A stretch of 64,000 nucleotides of DNA from Aurantiochytrium sp. KH105 (GCA_003116975.1 BGKB01000014.1:204601-268600); one strand, 5' to 3'; positions 49,901 to 59,800 are shown, counted from the stretch's first letter. Translations and numbers: made by a program. The notes: generated by a model from the letters alone, not told the origin.

Positions 49901-52900
49901 GGTCTCCGTCTTGCCCGTACCCGCTGGGCCCGCAGGCGCGCCACCCAAATTCAGCCTGAGTGCCATCGTAAGCGTGATATAGCAGCGATCTGTAAGGGGT
50001 GTAATGACCAAGCGATCGACGTTGCCCACATACTCGAACGAATACTGCGTGTGAAAGTCCGTGATACTGATCGCACACGAGTCATCCTCGTCGCTCCAAA
50101 AGTAACGCAGCTGTGATCGCCACGAAAAGTCGTCCGGAGATTCGACCTTGCGCTGGATGAGATTCTCGACGACCTCTTTGCCGTGTACGTCGAGCGTGAG
50201 CAGAGCTATGATCTTGACGCGATCCTCCTTGCTCAGAGGGTTCTGGACCAGCTCAATGAGATTCTGCAGACGCTTTGTGCAGACACTATGGTACTTTTCC
50301 AGGGCATCTTCTTGCCCTGCTTCGAGCTCTTCAATAGCGGTTCTGCACTCATCCGTCCACATAACCTGCGCGGCGAGTTGAACAACCTGGGCCGGAAATT
50401 CCAAGGCCCACTTGTGACGCGGTAGCTCGGCAACCCACCCGGCAGTCTTGCTGAGTGCCTGACTCGTTTCTGATCGCAGCGTCTGATGCATTGTGGAGGC
50501 GAGGTCCTGTAGCCAGCGTTCCACGGGCCCAGTTAATTCGAGCGAGGAAGGAAAATCGACACGCTCGCCGTCAGGGGCTGTCATAGCGGTTGCGGTCTCC
50601 CACACTTGCCGTCCACGTCCCGAACTTGCGCGAGACTTTGGCCTCCGTTTCTCTTCATCCGCAGCACGTGGCGCAACAAAGTCGAGCGAATCAATGCCGT
50701 GGAAGCAAGCGCTGAGATGTGGTATGATCTTGCGAGGTTCGTTGCCGTTGGAAAGAATGTCGAGGAGCGCGAGGTTTGACACGAAGAAGAAACGCGGAAA
50801 GATGTTCTTCTTCTGGTCCAAGTATTCGTTGAGCGCACGCTGGCAGGTCTCGAGAGCACGCCACATTGCGTCCAAAGCAGTAAAGCGACCTGGGTGACAG
50901 CATGCCTCCTTGGCATTTGGCGTCGCCACAGCACTTGTCATGAGCGCACGAAAGCTCTCGTCGAGCTCCTCGAAACGTTTTGTATCCTCCGGGAGCTCGG
51001 AACGAATGTCGGAACCCGAGAGGAAGATAGCCTCGAGCGAAGCCCATGTGCGCTGCACGCGGAGCCAAAGCGTGAGTGTTGACTCGATAACGCCAAGCGT
51101 GCGCTGCCACGTAGTGACTCGCTCTCGAAAGTATTCCATGAACTTGCCAAGGCCCGCCAAGGTCTGAAGTTGAAGCTGGTGCTCCTCGAGAGCCTCAATG
51201 GTGACCTCTGCAGAAGCAATGATTTTGAAGTCAGGATCGGCAGCCTTGTAGGCTTCAAAGTGCAAATCGTGTTTTGCCCACGTGTCTTCGATGGCCTTGA
51301 GACGCTGGTCGACCTTGAGTTCCTTGGTGGCAACCTCAACGATCTCGGTGACTTGATCTGCAAACCTGTGAAGCTGGAGATCAAGCGCATTGACAAAGCA
51401 GAATTGCGCATTCTTTTCCACTTGGCTGCCTGTGATGGCCATCACTTGCTTCCAGTGTCGATCGCGTAGCGCAGGCGAGTGCAGCTCGTGAATCAAAGGG
51501 ATCGTGGTCGCCATATTACTCACGCGGCTGTGCAGGTTCACAAAGACCCCCCACTCATGCACCTGCTCCGGCAATGACGAGTTTACGAGATTAGCAAGTC
51601 GTCTGACCTCACTTTCAAGGCCGTCAGTATCGATGGCGTCCCACGGAATCGGCTTCCAGCTCGAAAAGACCTCATCAACCACTTTGCTCGTATCCCACAC
51701 GCGCTTCAGCAAGGCGAGGTCAGAAAAGATCTCATCGAGTTCCGCAGCACGGCTCACGTTGACCTCGAAAAGCTCCTCGAGAGCGCGAAGGTCGTCGAGC
51801 TCGGCGCTGAATTTTTTCGCACTGGCAGTGTACTGATCAATGGTGTCGTACGCAGCCGTGAGCGTCAGCGCGAGGTTACCGACGCTTCCGAATGGCGCCT
51901 TCTCGAGAAATTCGCGACGGAAAGACTGCAGCCGTCGGTTGAACTCTGCCGACTCCTTTTTGATCCTCGTTGCCATGAGCGTCTGTTTGGGCTGAATGCG
52001 CTCTCTCGCCTTGAATGCATTATTCACGGTAGAATCCCACATTTCAGGAGCGTGCTCGAGGAAGTCGAGAATGGGCTGGCCCCCGATCTCCTCCGCCTCA
52101 AAGGAGATGCCATGTTTCCGCAAGAGTCCAAGCGTCTCCGCCAGGGGGCTAAACAGGCGACCCATCTCGGCCATTCGCTTGCGCACGCTTGCAATGTGTC
52201 TCATGACGGCCATGAGGGCATCATCATCAAACTCCGCGCTATTTAGGTCAAACTCCAATCCACTTTCCACTGTCTGCACAAACGTGTGAAGCTCGCGCAG
52301 CTTGTTCGTCACATAGTCGTGCAGATACTGCGTGAACAGATAGATCCACTTAGTCACCCACGTGGACAAAGCCTGCTTGATGGGCTGCGTATTGACGCGA
52401 AGAAATCCTAGATTCTTGCTTGGTGCGAGCTCGGCAATCTCTACTCGCAGCGTCTGAAAGACATTGATGCGTTCGTCGAACTTTTCCAGGATGGGACGAT
52501 CGCCTTCATCTGGGCCCACGCCTGGAATATCCGCTACTTTGCGGGGCCCGCGGGGCGTGAAGTCATCATCCTCGTCCTCATCTTCTTCGATTTCATCATC
52601 ATCTTCCATTTTCTCATAATTGTCTTGGCTCTCCGTGCCGTCTCTGTCACTACTCACATTCTGCTCGGCGCCACGTACATCTACCACTCGCGATCCATTT
52701 GATGTCGCCCTTCGTCGCGCGATATGAAAGGCAGTGGACAGAAAGGTTGCAAACATTTCATTCAGATCGGTCGTCCAAAGGTACTGGTATTCGCCATAGT
52801 CTTTCTGAAGCGCTTCAGCCAGATTGATTGTGTCGTCGAGACTACAGTGCACTGCTGCAACGAGACGCATGACCGCCGGGTCGCTGGTGATCTCCTTGTT

Positions 52901-55900
52901 GTATGTTCCCGACGGCGAGTCGAGACGCTTAAAGAGTGAACCGATGGCAAAAAAGGAATCGATCCAGTTTTCCACCTCGTCCCGGATCCCATCTCGCTTG
53001 GAAGTTGCATCGAGAGAAGGTGAAAAGAGGACCATACGGCTGCTGAGGATAAGATCAACCTCAATCAGCGGTAACTTGGCCTCGTTCTGAATGACTTCCA
53101 GATCAAGCTCGCGCTGCAAATATGCAAGACTCACGCAAGCCGTCTGGCTGAGCCCGGCAATGACGATGTTGTTGATGAAGTCCACGTAGGTCTTCCAGTC
53201 GGGGAGACCGGCACTGACCTTGAGCTTCTTGACAACTTCCTTGAGGAGCTTGTGGATCTCGCGACCTCCATCGGTAATAAGCTGATACTTTGTCATCACT
53301 TCACGCTTGGCATTGAGATTGAATTCCTCCACAGATACCGCCTTGGTCGTCCTGTGGAGGATAGGAGAGTCTTGCCAGCGCTCCAGAAGCTCCTCAATGT
53401 ACTCCATGTTGTCCTTCATGGTCGTGAGAATATCATCCGCCTCTTGCACAGTCCCCGTGGCCTCATTGATGAAGGACTCGATGCCGTGACTTTTCCACGT
53501 CAGCGTACGAAGACCCTGGCTGATGACTTTGTCAATTCGGTGAAGATGTTGGCGGAGAAGCGGCTTTTCCACGGGCAGCAGTGAAGCGTGCATCTTGTTG
53601 TACTTTTGCACAATTAGCTCGAGATTACCTGTCTCGCGTCGAAAGTCTTCCACCTTTTCATAGATCTCAAGCGCGTTGCTTGGCACGTCGAGGCCAAGCA
53701 GGCGAAAGTACTTTACTTCGCGCAAAAGATGGACGAGTGCAGGGTCAAAGTTGACGATGAGTTGCTGTGTTTCTTCGTTGCGGCGGAGCAGAGGCAGCTT
53801 GAGCTTGCTGATAGACGAGGACTCGATGCTTGCCTCCCAAGCTCTGACATGCTCGTGCTCATACTCTGCAAGGTTGGCAATGAGAGAGGTATAAGCCTTG
53901 ATGGTGTCGCGGGTGCTTTCGCGATCCAAAATAGATGTATTGAGTTCGCGAAGTTTTGCCATGGGAACGCTGACACGATCAAGCAAGCCCCGACACCAGG
54001 CAAGTGCCCCGGCAGTTGGGGGCATGTTAGCTCCAATCGGAGGATCGTCGCGCAGTTCCTGAAACTCTTGCTGGACTGCCTCGAGATCCTTTCCAAATGT
54101 TTCTAGTAGGACAATGTGTTTGTGCTCGAGCTCGTCCTGAATCACAGGTCGCTCAAGAAACTGCTCAAAGGAGTCGAGAAGTTTGAAGCGACCGGTGATG
54201 GTCGGGCAATCCTCAAATCCTTGCGCGAGCACGCTCGCAATCCGTCTCTCGAGCTCCTTAATTTTCACGCGGAACTCGTAAAAGTCATCATCGAAGGCCT
54301 TGGCATCAACATCCATCACATCGTACGAGACCTCCTTCATGGCTTGGACACCATTCTCAAAGTCTGCGTGAACCTGGTGAACTGAGGTTGTCAGCGTCTT
54401 GCCCTTTGTGCCGCCGATCTCGATCTTGTTCAATTTACTAAAGTGCCAAATGGTCTGCGTCAGGTCAAGCAGGTCGTGACAACGCTCGAGAAAGGTATCT
54501 AGACGCGTGAACAATGCAGCATTTTGAACTTTCCACGGGTTGGTGATACATTCTGCATTTGCGCGTGCCTTGTAGTCGAAATACGTCGACTTAAAGGCAC
54601 CAATGACACGGAGAACGCTTTTGAGAGTCTCGTTGGCTTTGGTGTGTTCGTCATTCTCAATCATCGAAAAGAGGCCCGACCCGCTCAAATAGCCGACGCA
54701 TCGCGCAATAACTGCGTTTGCGAGCTGACGCATGAGTACGACAAGGCGTGGCACCGTGTTGTAGTGTTCTGATGTCTTCCAAATGAGCAAGATCGTGTGC
54801 ATGGTTGGGCGAAAAACCTTGGGGAGGTCCAAAAACTCTGAGATGGACGTCAACCTGTCGAGCCAGGGACGGAGAGGTCGAAGGAAACGAACGTTGCTGT
54901 TGGCCTCGTCACGAGCTGCAAAGGCCTCTTTGCAGAGCTTTGCAAATGGTTCGTTGTAGGTTGATTTTGAGGAGTCCAGGTACCGCAGCACCTTGCGCAC
55001 ACGAGGCGTCTGAAGCTGCTCAAAGACTGAGTTCAGATTCGCGGCTTTACGCTTCCAAAACGCAAGCTCCTCGAGAGGTCCGGGGTTCTTGCCCTTTTGC
55101 AGCTTGCTCTCCGGATCGAGACGCAGCACATTTCGAATTTGCTTCGTCCACGTAATGAGGCAGCCCTCAAAGACGTGAATGCGCTCCTTTTGAATCGAAA
55201 GTGCATATCCTTCTGCCTGAGGGCTCGTAACCGTTGTAATCGCTGGTGCGCTTGCCGTCAAATGAGGAGCATTGCGGCCTGCGAAGAGACCAAGAGCGCG
55301 CTGTTTCGTGAGTCTCTCCTTTTCTTCCCGACGTTCGTCCTCGCTGGCTTCGCGAGTCCTGCCGATGTTCTCTTCGCCCCGACGCGAAGGCGAAGACGGC
55401 GAGGTCGGGTCGCCGCCCCCTGCAGCGATGCCCGCCTCGTCTTCTTCCGGAAGCAGCGAGAGATTTGGCAAGGGCAGAAACGTCTCGCCCCGCATGAGCC
55501 CTGACGTGATTTGAACGCTGGACACAAAGCTGTGAACGTTGTCCATCATCTCTTTGCGCATGGCATCGGACCAGGACGCTTGGTTCGCCGTATTGCTTAA
55601 AAGCGGCATGAAGACGTCTTGTGTGACGAGCTCAAGTTGCTGAACCGGATCCACATTGCAATCTCCGACAAGGATCTCGCTGGTATACTTTTCCCGACTC
55701 ACTGGTCCATCGCCGAGCTTTGTGAAGTAGAGCATGCGCTCCCCGCGCCGCTCCGCGGAGGAAGGCACCTCGGATGACACCCTTAGCGAGGCACCTTGCT
55801 CGACGACGTAGAGAGTTTGTACGCCATCAGAGTCAAGCAGACCCTTAAGTTTTCGCAGCGTGTCCTCGTCCTCGGCGAACTTGTCGAGCGTATGCGAGCG

Positions 55901-56119
55901 GAAAAAGTCACTGACAAGGCCAGCCACCCAAGCGATGCGAGGGTCTTGGCTTCTTGCTCGAGCGACAATGTCCTCGTTCTTGCGCATGTCGTCTGCATCG
56001 GCAAAGGCGTTGCGAAGCAGTTTGTTTTCGCGCTGTGTGTCGCCTCCTTTCTTGTCGGCCGCCAAGCCTTTGAGCTCGCGACGCTTGGGCGACCCACGCG
56101 AGCGAAATGACTTGTCCAT
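40961..56119 (-). CDS. Axonemal dynein heavy chain, outer-arm beta-like
   Basis: A single 15.2-kb exon encodes 5052 residues. The tail (about 330-1500) precedes a linker and six AAA modules: P-loops GPAGTGKT (AAA1, about 2063), GPPGCGKT (AAA2, about 2425), GSAGTGKT (AAA3, about 2790) and GVGGSGKQ (AAA4, about 3215). A coiled-coil stalk spans about 3470-3760 with the microtubule-binding tip near 3566. AAA5, AAA6 and the C-terminal domain follow, ending PVYRTQARAGTYIFTASLL. The end and the tail read closest to the outer-arm beta group (DNAH9/11/17), an assignment I hold moderately. Extra length comes from low-complexity inserts: an acidic one at about 1145-1190, Ser/Thr-rich ones at about 3085-3160 and 3890-3930. 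ATG at 56119; head to head with IFT139. Confidence 0.95.
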   Translation of the reverse strand: MDKSFRSRGSPKRRELKGLAADKKGGDTQRENKLLRNAFADADDMRKNEDIVARARSQDPRIAWVAGLVSDFFRSHTLDKFAEDEDTLRKLKGLLDSDGVQTLYVVEQGASLRVSSEVPSSAERRGERMLYFTKLGDGPVSREKYTSEILVGDCNVDPVQQLELVTQDVFMPLLSNTANQASWSDAMRKEMMDNVHSFVSSVQITSGLMRGETFLPLPNLSLLPEEDEAGIAAGGGDPTSPSSPSRRGEENIGRTREASEDERREEKERLTKQRALGLFAGRNAPHLTASAPAITTVTSPQAEGYALSIQKERIHVFEGCLITWTKQIRNVLRLDPESKLQKGKNPGPLEELAFWKRKAANLNSVFEQLQTPRVRKVLRYLDSSKSTYNEPFAKLCKEAFAARDEANSNVRFLRPLRPWLDRLTSISEFLDLPKVFRPTMHTILLIWKTSEHYNTVPRLVVLMRQLANAVIARCVGYLSGSGLFSMIENDEHTKANETLKSVLRVIGAFKSTYFDYKARANAECITNPWKVQNAALFTRLDTFLERCHDLLDLTQTIWHFSKLNKIEIGGTKGKTLTTSVHQVHADFENGVQAMKEVSYDVMDVDAKAFDDDFYEFRVKIKELERRIASVLAQGFEDCPTITGRFKLLDSFEQFLERPVIQDELEHKHIVLLETFGKDLEAVQQEFQELRDDPPIGANMPPTAGALAWCRGLLDRVSVPMAKLRELNTSILDRESTRDTIKAYTSLIANLAEYEHEHVRAWEASIESSSISKLKLPLLRRNEETQQLIVNFDPALVHLLREVKYFRLLGLDVPSNALEIYEKVEDFRRETGNLELIVQKYNKMHASLLPVEKPLLRQHLHRIDKVISQGLRTLTWKSHGIESFINEATGTVQEADDILTTMKDNMEYIEELLERWQDSPILHRTTKAVSVEEFNLNAKREVMTKYQLITDGGREIHKLLKEVVKKLKVSAGLPDWKTYVDFINNIVIAGLSQTACVSLAYLQRELDLEVIQNEAKLPLIEVDLILSSRMVLFSPSLDATSKRDGIRDEVENWIDSFFAIGSLFKRLDSPSGTYNKEITSDPAVMRLVAAVHCSLDDTINLAEALQKDYGEYQYLWTTDLNEMFATFLSTAFHIARRRATSNGSRVVDVRGAEQNVSSDRDGTESQDNYEKMEDDDEIEEDEDEDDDFTPRGPRKVADIPGVGPDEGDRPILEKFDERINVFQTLRVEIAELAPSKNLGFLRVNTQPIKQALSTWVTKWIYLFTQYLHDYVTNKLRELHTFVQTVESGLEFDLNSAEFDDDALMAVMRHIASVRKRMAEMGRLFSPLAETLGLLRKHGISFEAEEIGGQPILDFLEHAPEMWDSTVNNAFKARERIQPKQTLMATRIKKESAEFNRRLQSFRREFLEKAPFGSVGNLALTLTAAYDTIDQYTASAKKFSAELDDLRALEELFEVNVSRAAELDEIFSDLALLKRVWDTSKVVDEVFSSWKPIPWDAIDTDGLESEVRRLANLVNSSLPEQVHEWGVFVNLHSRVSNMATTIPLIHELHSPALRDRHWKQVMAITGSQVEKNAQFCFVNALDLQLHRFADQVTEIVEVATKELKVDQRLKAIEDTWAKHDLHFEAYKAADPDFKIIASAEVTIEALEEHQLQLQTLAGLGKFMEYFRERVTTWQRTLGVIESTLTLWLRVQRTWASLEAIFLSGSDIRSELPEDTKRFEELDESFRALMTSAVATPNAKEACCHPGRFTALDAMWRALETCQRALNEYLDQKKNIFPRFFFVSNLALLDILSNGNEPRKIIPHLSACFHGIDSLDFVAPRAADEEKRRPKSRASSGRGRQVWETATAMTAPDGERVDFPSSLELTGPVERWLQDLASTMHQTLRSETSQALSKTAGWVAELPRHKWALEFPAQVVQLAAQVMWTDECRTAIEELEAGQEDALEKYHSVCTKRLQNLIELVQNPLSKEDRVKIIALLTLDVHGKEVVENLIQRKVESPDDFSWRSQLRYFWSDEDDSCAISITDFHTQYSFEYVGNVDRLVITPLTDRCYITLTMALRLNLGGAPAGPAGTGKTETTKDLAKCLGLPCYVFNCSDQMNYQTIGDIFKGLSQTGAWGCFDEFNRIPIEVLSVVATQVKTILDAIRYLADPANRDAQYASDVPSGKPPTVVGSFDFMGCSLKLVPTTGFFITMNPGYAGRTELPENLKAHFRSCAMIRPDLQPICQNMLMAEGFVSAAPLSVKFVTLYKLSAELLSQQPHYDWGLRNVKSVLRVAGILRRGELDVDETAILMRALRDFNVPKLPAFDLPIFLKLVGDLFPGITIPPKFDETLKERAKNACNRRAHLAIAAARVSAGSSTLGGESVDEGGSESLLEGGLDAPTDATAEDEDDTLAPAVGAARQSVLQPEEDFLNKVVNLQEILEVRHSVMLLGPPGCGKTSIWQTLADAHNNGETKPTCVTEVLNPKALTSNELYGYMTLQRDWRDGALSIVMRNMSQQDAPYHPYQRHHWIVLDGDIDAIWIESMNTVMDDNKVLTLVSNERIQLTHKMRMLFEVNSLQNATPATVSRAGILFINEDDVGWGPLVESWLQVCSQSAKVLAQLQVLFRVYMQPTLALFDDTPTLQHIVPRGKVDLVQTTCRLLQCLLDEVHEPEMLTKSELEHLFVFAVIWGTGSSVVDRKKFSSAWLKLFSDRGLVWQAPVAASPEDAIGSAASGEEDHSRRGISTATEQPQTNVFDYFYCTKSRALVPWLTMLDKHTPIAEVDFQDIVISTIDSVRCTYVLRQLSRQHHPVCLIGSAGTGKTTVMREFLRTMSGEFASATINVNYYTDAAVLQTQLEHHVDKRSGKIYGPPGEKKLVFFVDDLNMARVEEYGTQTPLALLRQFLDYGQWFDRGDLGVKKEIRDVQIVAAMNHKAGSFTINPRLQRHLAAVACSMPEYADLQRIYGTILSSHLDHFVLPIQSQAQRCVDALLELHELMCAKFLPSATRFHYNFNMRNLSSVVQGLCRSSHEAYTTPLSFVRLFLHESMRVFSDRLVSEKDMTNFRSLLVGVSKKYFEEEQDDMFEEPLLFADFVRPSSQALLAASAVTGSAGAVSSPLNPSRVTESAPLPLASSFGRASLRPNDDSSTSTDTSATGERGQSAVGQRGGRKSVSQIDSTTITKRSGPYVGASSMKDVQACLEDHLMAYNKSKAKMDLVLFQLAAEHVCRIARIIGTPGGNALLVGVGGSGKQSLSRLAAFICNYEVVQIPVTSDFGLADFQESLKALYRRAGLRTHAPVVLLLTDAQIVDERFLVYINDVLSSGSVPDLFSADELDGIFASLRAEAKMAGIQTTSRSSMADYFVARVKRTLHIILCHSPVGETLRVRARRFPGLVNCTSIDWFHPWPREALVAVAGRFLKGAGFASEDIAENVMHHIAEVHLSVTEVSQRYLEVQKRYNYVTPKTFLEMLSFYRGLLSKKRAALHQDLDRLSAGLDTLRGTARDVAGLQEDLKETMARVEERKDATEELLTQMAQQRGEAEAQQKIASKERIRAETFATEAKEIEEDAETELAAAQPAMAQAEEAVNCLTKASLTELKSLTKPPAGVDKVTTCVLMMIKNEKRNFSWDNAKRMMNNTDKFKQSLEEYDAKNIPEDLIERIAPIVSDADFTFEKLAKKSSAAANMANWVINICAYNKIYKKVKPLMDRLEAARASKEDAMADLARVETQLRDAEQRLEELQHNFKLATNEKSKVEVEAAQVTDRLALAERLVKGLASENSRWERQIEALKNRSETLVGDSLLAAAFVSYIGAFDSVTRSSLWRDIWTNDILSREIPLTEGVTPLSVLAADSDLAQWGMEGLPVDAFSLENGAIIASATSRWPLVVDPQMQAASWLRTHFGTKEENSSSADVHAVAAANSLDSKKSSRGGLRRDSFKGHTMGGRRMSTKGKQMSKLMQSRRNLFVEESEVPQLMEVHATSPTLVQTLLRAIEHGRTVILEGVDEELDATLAPLLARSFTLKGRQPFLQLGGHEVEFNSQFRLVMTTRLSNPHFRPEVLAQCTLINFIVTEGGLEDQLLARVVSFEKSGLEKEKQELQLAFNRYKIQLVELEKTLLEKLSNAPPDILSDVPLIESLEATKATASEVALAVERGHETEKGINEAREVYRAVAVEASMLYFMLLQLASVDHMYQYSLDIFIRFFDKALRDAMHADGAERQKDSARDGDSTNTDAEADGLEATRSSMSASTAGSGDDEPDNAEKSRVRGLVRSVRATIFKMVSRGLFETHKTVFLVQLTFNLLRRGMVKPRFKEDRFDAEGLDFLLRAPQRFEQANEIEWLPETLWQRVCALAEQAGFEKLPADMIESEPRFREWYNSVCPETEKLPLEWRELEKRPFMKILVLRALRPDRVMVALSNFVRRTLPHGDHFVDCDAQVNSFQILEQAYADSRPDTPVYFVLSPGANVAADVDRLARRFGLLEGSTYVNISLGQGQDVVAMKALEHANKRGGWVFLNNVHLMPRWLHELVKKLESFARMGQHEDFRLFLSSDPCPDIPVALLNRSIRLTNEPPAGLKANLTRAWAQFAPEDVDNLDSKSRSILFGLCYFHSVLLERKTYLTKGFNLQYPISTQDLTACAMVLRNYMDNHTSTKVPWEDLRYLFGEIMYGGHIIDDFDRRVCKVYLSYYMRDELFDDMQMFPYVDRNTMSSSSALLSDEDATGGGGAMDGGDRALGGAMTSFIVPSLQTHERYADHVLATLTPKETPLAYGLHPNAEIGFRTDANARILGLLHSLQPSELEEEGDGQSAQHVAEAMLQDMLETYRDLHLDTASVLAALEDEEMTPFQNMYLQECARMEALMKTMVETLTELELGFTGDLTMTEPMERLMYALYQDRVPDLWRRISYPSERPLGVWLADLQLRVTQLQEFCMDPFAEPRCTWISGFFNPNAFLTAVLQASARQAQTELDKLVIVTEVTKRQPEEVDQPSHNGRFITGLFLEGATWDTANGTLMPSRPKETIQAMPVINVRAVPLTEEATRSAKMYHTPVYRTQARAGTYIFTASLLSKLHPPEKWVLLQTVLLMDPHQ

Positions 56120-56864
56120 GGCGCTACTCTCGCGTCCTCGCCGGTGGCTCCTTCTTCGCTATCGGAGCGCTCGCGCTCGCGGCCTCGCGCCTCGCCCGAG
56201 GCCCGCCTGGCGCCGTTCTCACTCTATCACCGCTTGACGTTGGTCCTTATAGTCTCAAGACTCTCTATTCTTCCTCCGGCGGCTACCGGCCCGGAGGACG
56301 GAGACGGACGAGAAGGCCCTTGTTTCTCTCAAGCCTCGGCCCGTGTTTGCGATGCGGACGCGCCCGCACGTACGCTCGCACGCACGCATGTATGGACGCT
56401 TGCGTGCCATGCATCATTCGTGGCTTCGCAAGCCCACGTAGCGACCAGAATTCCGTTGCCTCGATAGGCCTCTAAGAAAGAGGTTCAACGGTCCTTTTCG
56501 AGAGCGCTCTCTTTGGAGGGCAAGGCCGCCTGCTGCAGCCCAATGCAGGTGCAAGCCAAACGAGCTCAGACGAAGACTCGCGCACGGACGTGCGTGCGTG
56601 CGTGCGAGCGTGCGTGCGTGCAAGGGTGCGTGCGAGCGAGTGAGTGTGCGCCAGCGTGCGTGCGAGGCGAGCGGGCCGGCGAGCAAGCGAGCAAGTGCGA
56701 AAGCGTGCAGGCGAGTTGAGTCGTCTGGCGAGGCTGCCTTTGTGCGCTTGACGTAAAGTCAACCATCGCAAAGCTTCAAGACGGGGAACAACGACGCCGT
56801 GAACAACAACTAAAGAGCAAGCAAAGAGGCGAGACAAACAAAACAAATAAAACGGGTCAGCAGA
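56120..56864. promoter_or_regulatory. Bidirectional ciliary promoter region, dynein / IFT139
   Basis: 745 bp between the starts of two ciliary genes. It is GC-rich at the left and has a GTGC/GTGCGTGCGA repeat at 56585-56670. One GCAAGTGCG (reverse of CGCACTTGC) lies at 56691. No RFX X-box is recognised. Confidence 0.55.
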
Positions 56865-59800
56865 ATGGCGGACATTGACGCGCTCGTGAACTACTTTGTG
56901 GGCGAAAAGCTCTTCAGACATGTCCAAACGGCGTGCGGCGAGGCCGCAGCCAAACGTGGCTGGGATGGAAAGCTGCTATTCTGGAAATGCTTTAGCATGG
57001 CGCAAGAGGGAAATGTAAACCAGGCGATTCGAGAAATGGAGACCCTTCGCCATAAGCGCGATTTTGAGTATGCCGCAATTGAGGCGCTGTACCATCTCCA
57101 TGGTTCCGTCAAACTGCAGGATCATGCTGCGATTGCCGAGCTCGATGATTCCCGAAAAGGTGCACAGGAACGGGCCTCTGATGTGGGACTTTTACTCGCG
57201 GCCACCTTTCTTATGCACGTCCAGGAATTTGGTCGCGCGAGACGAATGGTAGATCGCATTCTGGACAAGAATCCTATGAATGTAAAGGCCGCGACCCTTC
57301 GAGGTTGGATCGAGCTGCGTTCGAAAGAGCACGCCGGACAGCAGACACATCAAGCACACCAGCAGCAACAGGGCCAGAAACAATCTTCTGGTCTGCATTA
57401 CTTTGAGCAAGCACTCAACAGCGACCGTTCTGGCAAGAAGGAGCTTGACGCACTGATGGGGCGTGTGACTGGACTATGCGCCGAAGGCAAACTTGCAGAG
57501 GCACTTGAGACGCTCGATCACGTCACCATTACATTTTCTTGGTTTTTGCCCGCCCTCGTCGAAAAAGCCAAGCTCCTCATGCTTCAGGGTAGCTGGGAGA
57601 TGGCGGTAGAAATTGCGGAACGAGTCCTTGAAGAAGATCGCAACAGCCTTGCGGCTCTCCGAATCATTGCGACGTACCGGCTTGCGACCGGCAACGACAT
57701 GGGGAATGCCTGCATGGCGATCCAGACACTCGGTGACGCCCTCGAGCAGCAGGAGCCCGAAAATCCAGATCTTTGGGTTGAAGCGGTCAAGCCTCTCGCG
57801 CGTCTGGCTGAACGAAACACCGAGGTGCTTCGAAAGACCGTACGTATTGTAGAAAAAGCCAAGCGTAAGCGACCCGACAGCTTGGAAATCGCGACAGAGC
57901 ATGCATACCAGCTGTCGCTTGCGGGAAAGCTCGATGCTGCGTTTTCGGCGTACATGAGCGCCTCTCAGCTCGATGAGTCCGACAGCACGGCCCTTTTCGG
58001 TCAAATTTACTGTCTTGTACAACGTGGCGATCTCGAGGAAGCCTCTCAGCAGCTGGAATTCCTCGCTGTCCTGCAAGAAACAATCGGCCGCAATGCCCAA
58101 ATGGCATTTTTGGAATCCCTACTCGCATGGCGTCGTGACAGCAAGCAGAGAGCCTCGCTGAAGCTTCTCAATGAAACGGTGCAGATTCATGTGCGCGCAT
58201 TTCAGGCGCAGCGCGCCACCTCTGTATACGAAAGTATCATCCGCTTTAATCCTGATTTCATGCTCGAAATTGCGCGCGAGTATCTTCAGCACGCAGGAAC
58301 GGAGCCTCTCGACTCGACAGAAAGCATTCCACAGTTTCTATCAAACGGTATCAAGCTACTGGAAAAGACGGTCAAGTTCGTGCCTTGCATGATCACCGCC
58401 GAGCTGCAGCTCGCTCAAGCCAAATACGTGAGCAACAATCTCGAAGCGGCGACAAAGGCTGCCATGCATTGCCTCAGCCTTGACTCTGGTTTCGCGCCGG
58501 CTCATTTGGTGATGGCTCAAATCCAGCTCCACAGCGAGGACTTTCATGGCGCGCAATCCTCATTGGAGCAAGCGCTTTCGCTCGACTTTAACATCCGAGA
58601 TAGCATCACCTACAAACTCGTAAAGGCGCGCTGCTTACATGCCACGGGAGATCTTGGCGAGGCACGCTCATTGCTCGAAGCCACGCTCATGATCCCTGGT
58701 ATTCGGACAGAGGCCACTGCAGGCAGCGCAAGTCTCGATGCGCTTTGCCAAGACAACAATGCCGCGTCATCCTCTGACGCCCGACGCGGAAGTACGAGCA
58801 GCACGCGACGCCGCGGGTCGTCAAGGCAGCGCGTTGGAGTCAGCACACAAGAGATTTGCTTGCACGACCGAGCCTCTGTTTTTGTGGAACTGGCGGCCGT
58901 GTACATTGCGCTCAAGGAGGAATCCAAAGCTAAGACTGTCATTCGCGGTGCCCGCAAGGAATTCGCCGGCACATCGCAAGACGTACGCGTGATCATCGCA
59001 GATGCGGAGATTGCCCTTCGTCGTAATGATGTCAAGGGCGCGCTTCGAATGCTTTCGGCAGTTCCTGTCGACTCTCCTGCCTTCACCAAGGCCCATCTCT
59101 TCAAGGCGAGAATTTACCTTTCGCACCGCAATGACAAGGATGCTTTCGTGCAATGCTATGTGGAGCTTGTTGAGCAGAGCCCGTCCGCGCAGGGCCACGT
59201 GTTGCTTGGCGAAGCATACATGCGTGTGAATCGGCCTGACGAAGCCATTGCAGCCTTTAAAGAGGCGCTCAAGCGAAACCCCAAGGACGGTGCTCTCGCA
59301 CAACGCATAGGCAAGGTCCTCATTGCGACGCACGACTACGCGCGTGCGGTCGACTACTATAAGTCTGCGCTGCGCAGCGCAGAGAGCGGGACCAGCCGCC
59401 ACTCTCTCCGCTATGATCTGAGCAAGTTGTACTTTGACCTGAGCAAGTTTTCCAAAGCAGAAAAGGAGTTGCAGGCATCCCTGGGTGACCTTGAGAACGA
59501 AGCAGCAAATGACGGCAGTAGCGAGTCGAAAGGTAGTAGCCGTCGTAGCTCTATGGTTGCAGATACGGGTCTTGGTAATCTGTTGGCGCAGGTGAAGGCT
59601 CTCAAGCTGCTGGCCAAGGTACACGAAGCAGAGGGTGAGCAGGAAAAGGTCGTGGAGGCCCTGAACCAGGCCCGCAGCGCACAAAGCCGTGCCGTGAGCT
59701 CGACGCGAGGCGTGCTCGGAGCCGAGGCCGTGCAGCGCGCCAAGACGGAGCTGGCGGCCATTACAATGCTGCTTGCGCAACATTTTGAGCGCGTTCAAAA

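Noticed and set aside
56120-56864. RFX-type X-box in the dynein/IFT139 promoter
   Set aside because: No two-half-site match is visible, and RFX control is known mainly from opisthokonts and their relatives.
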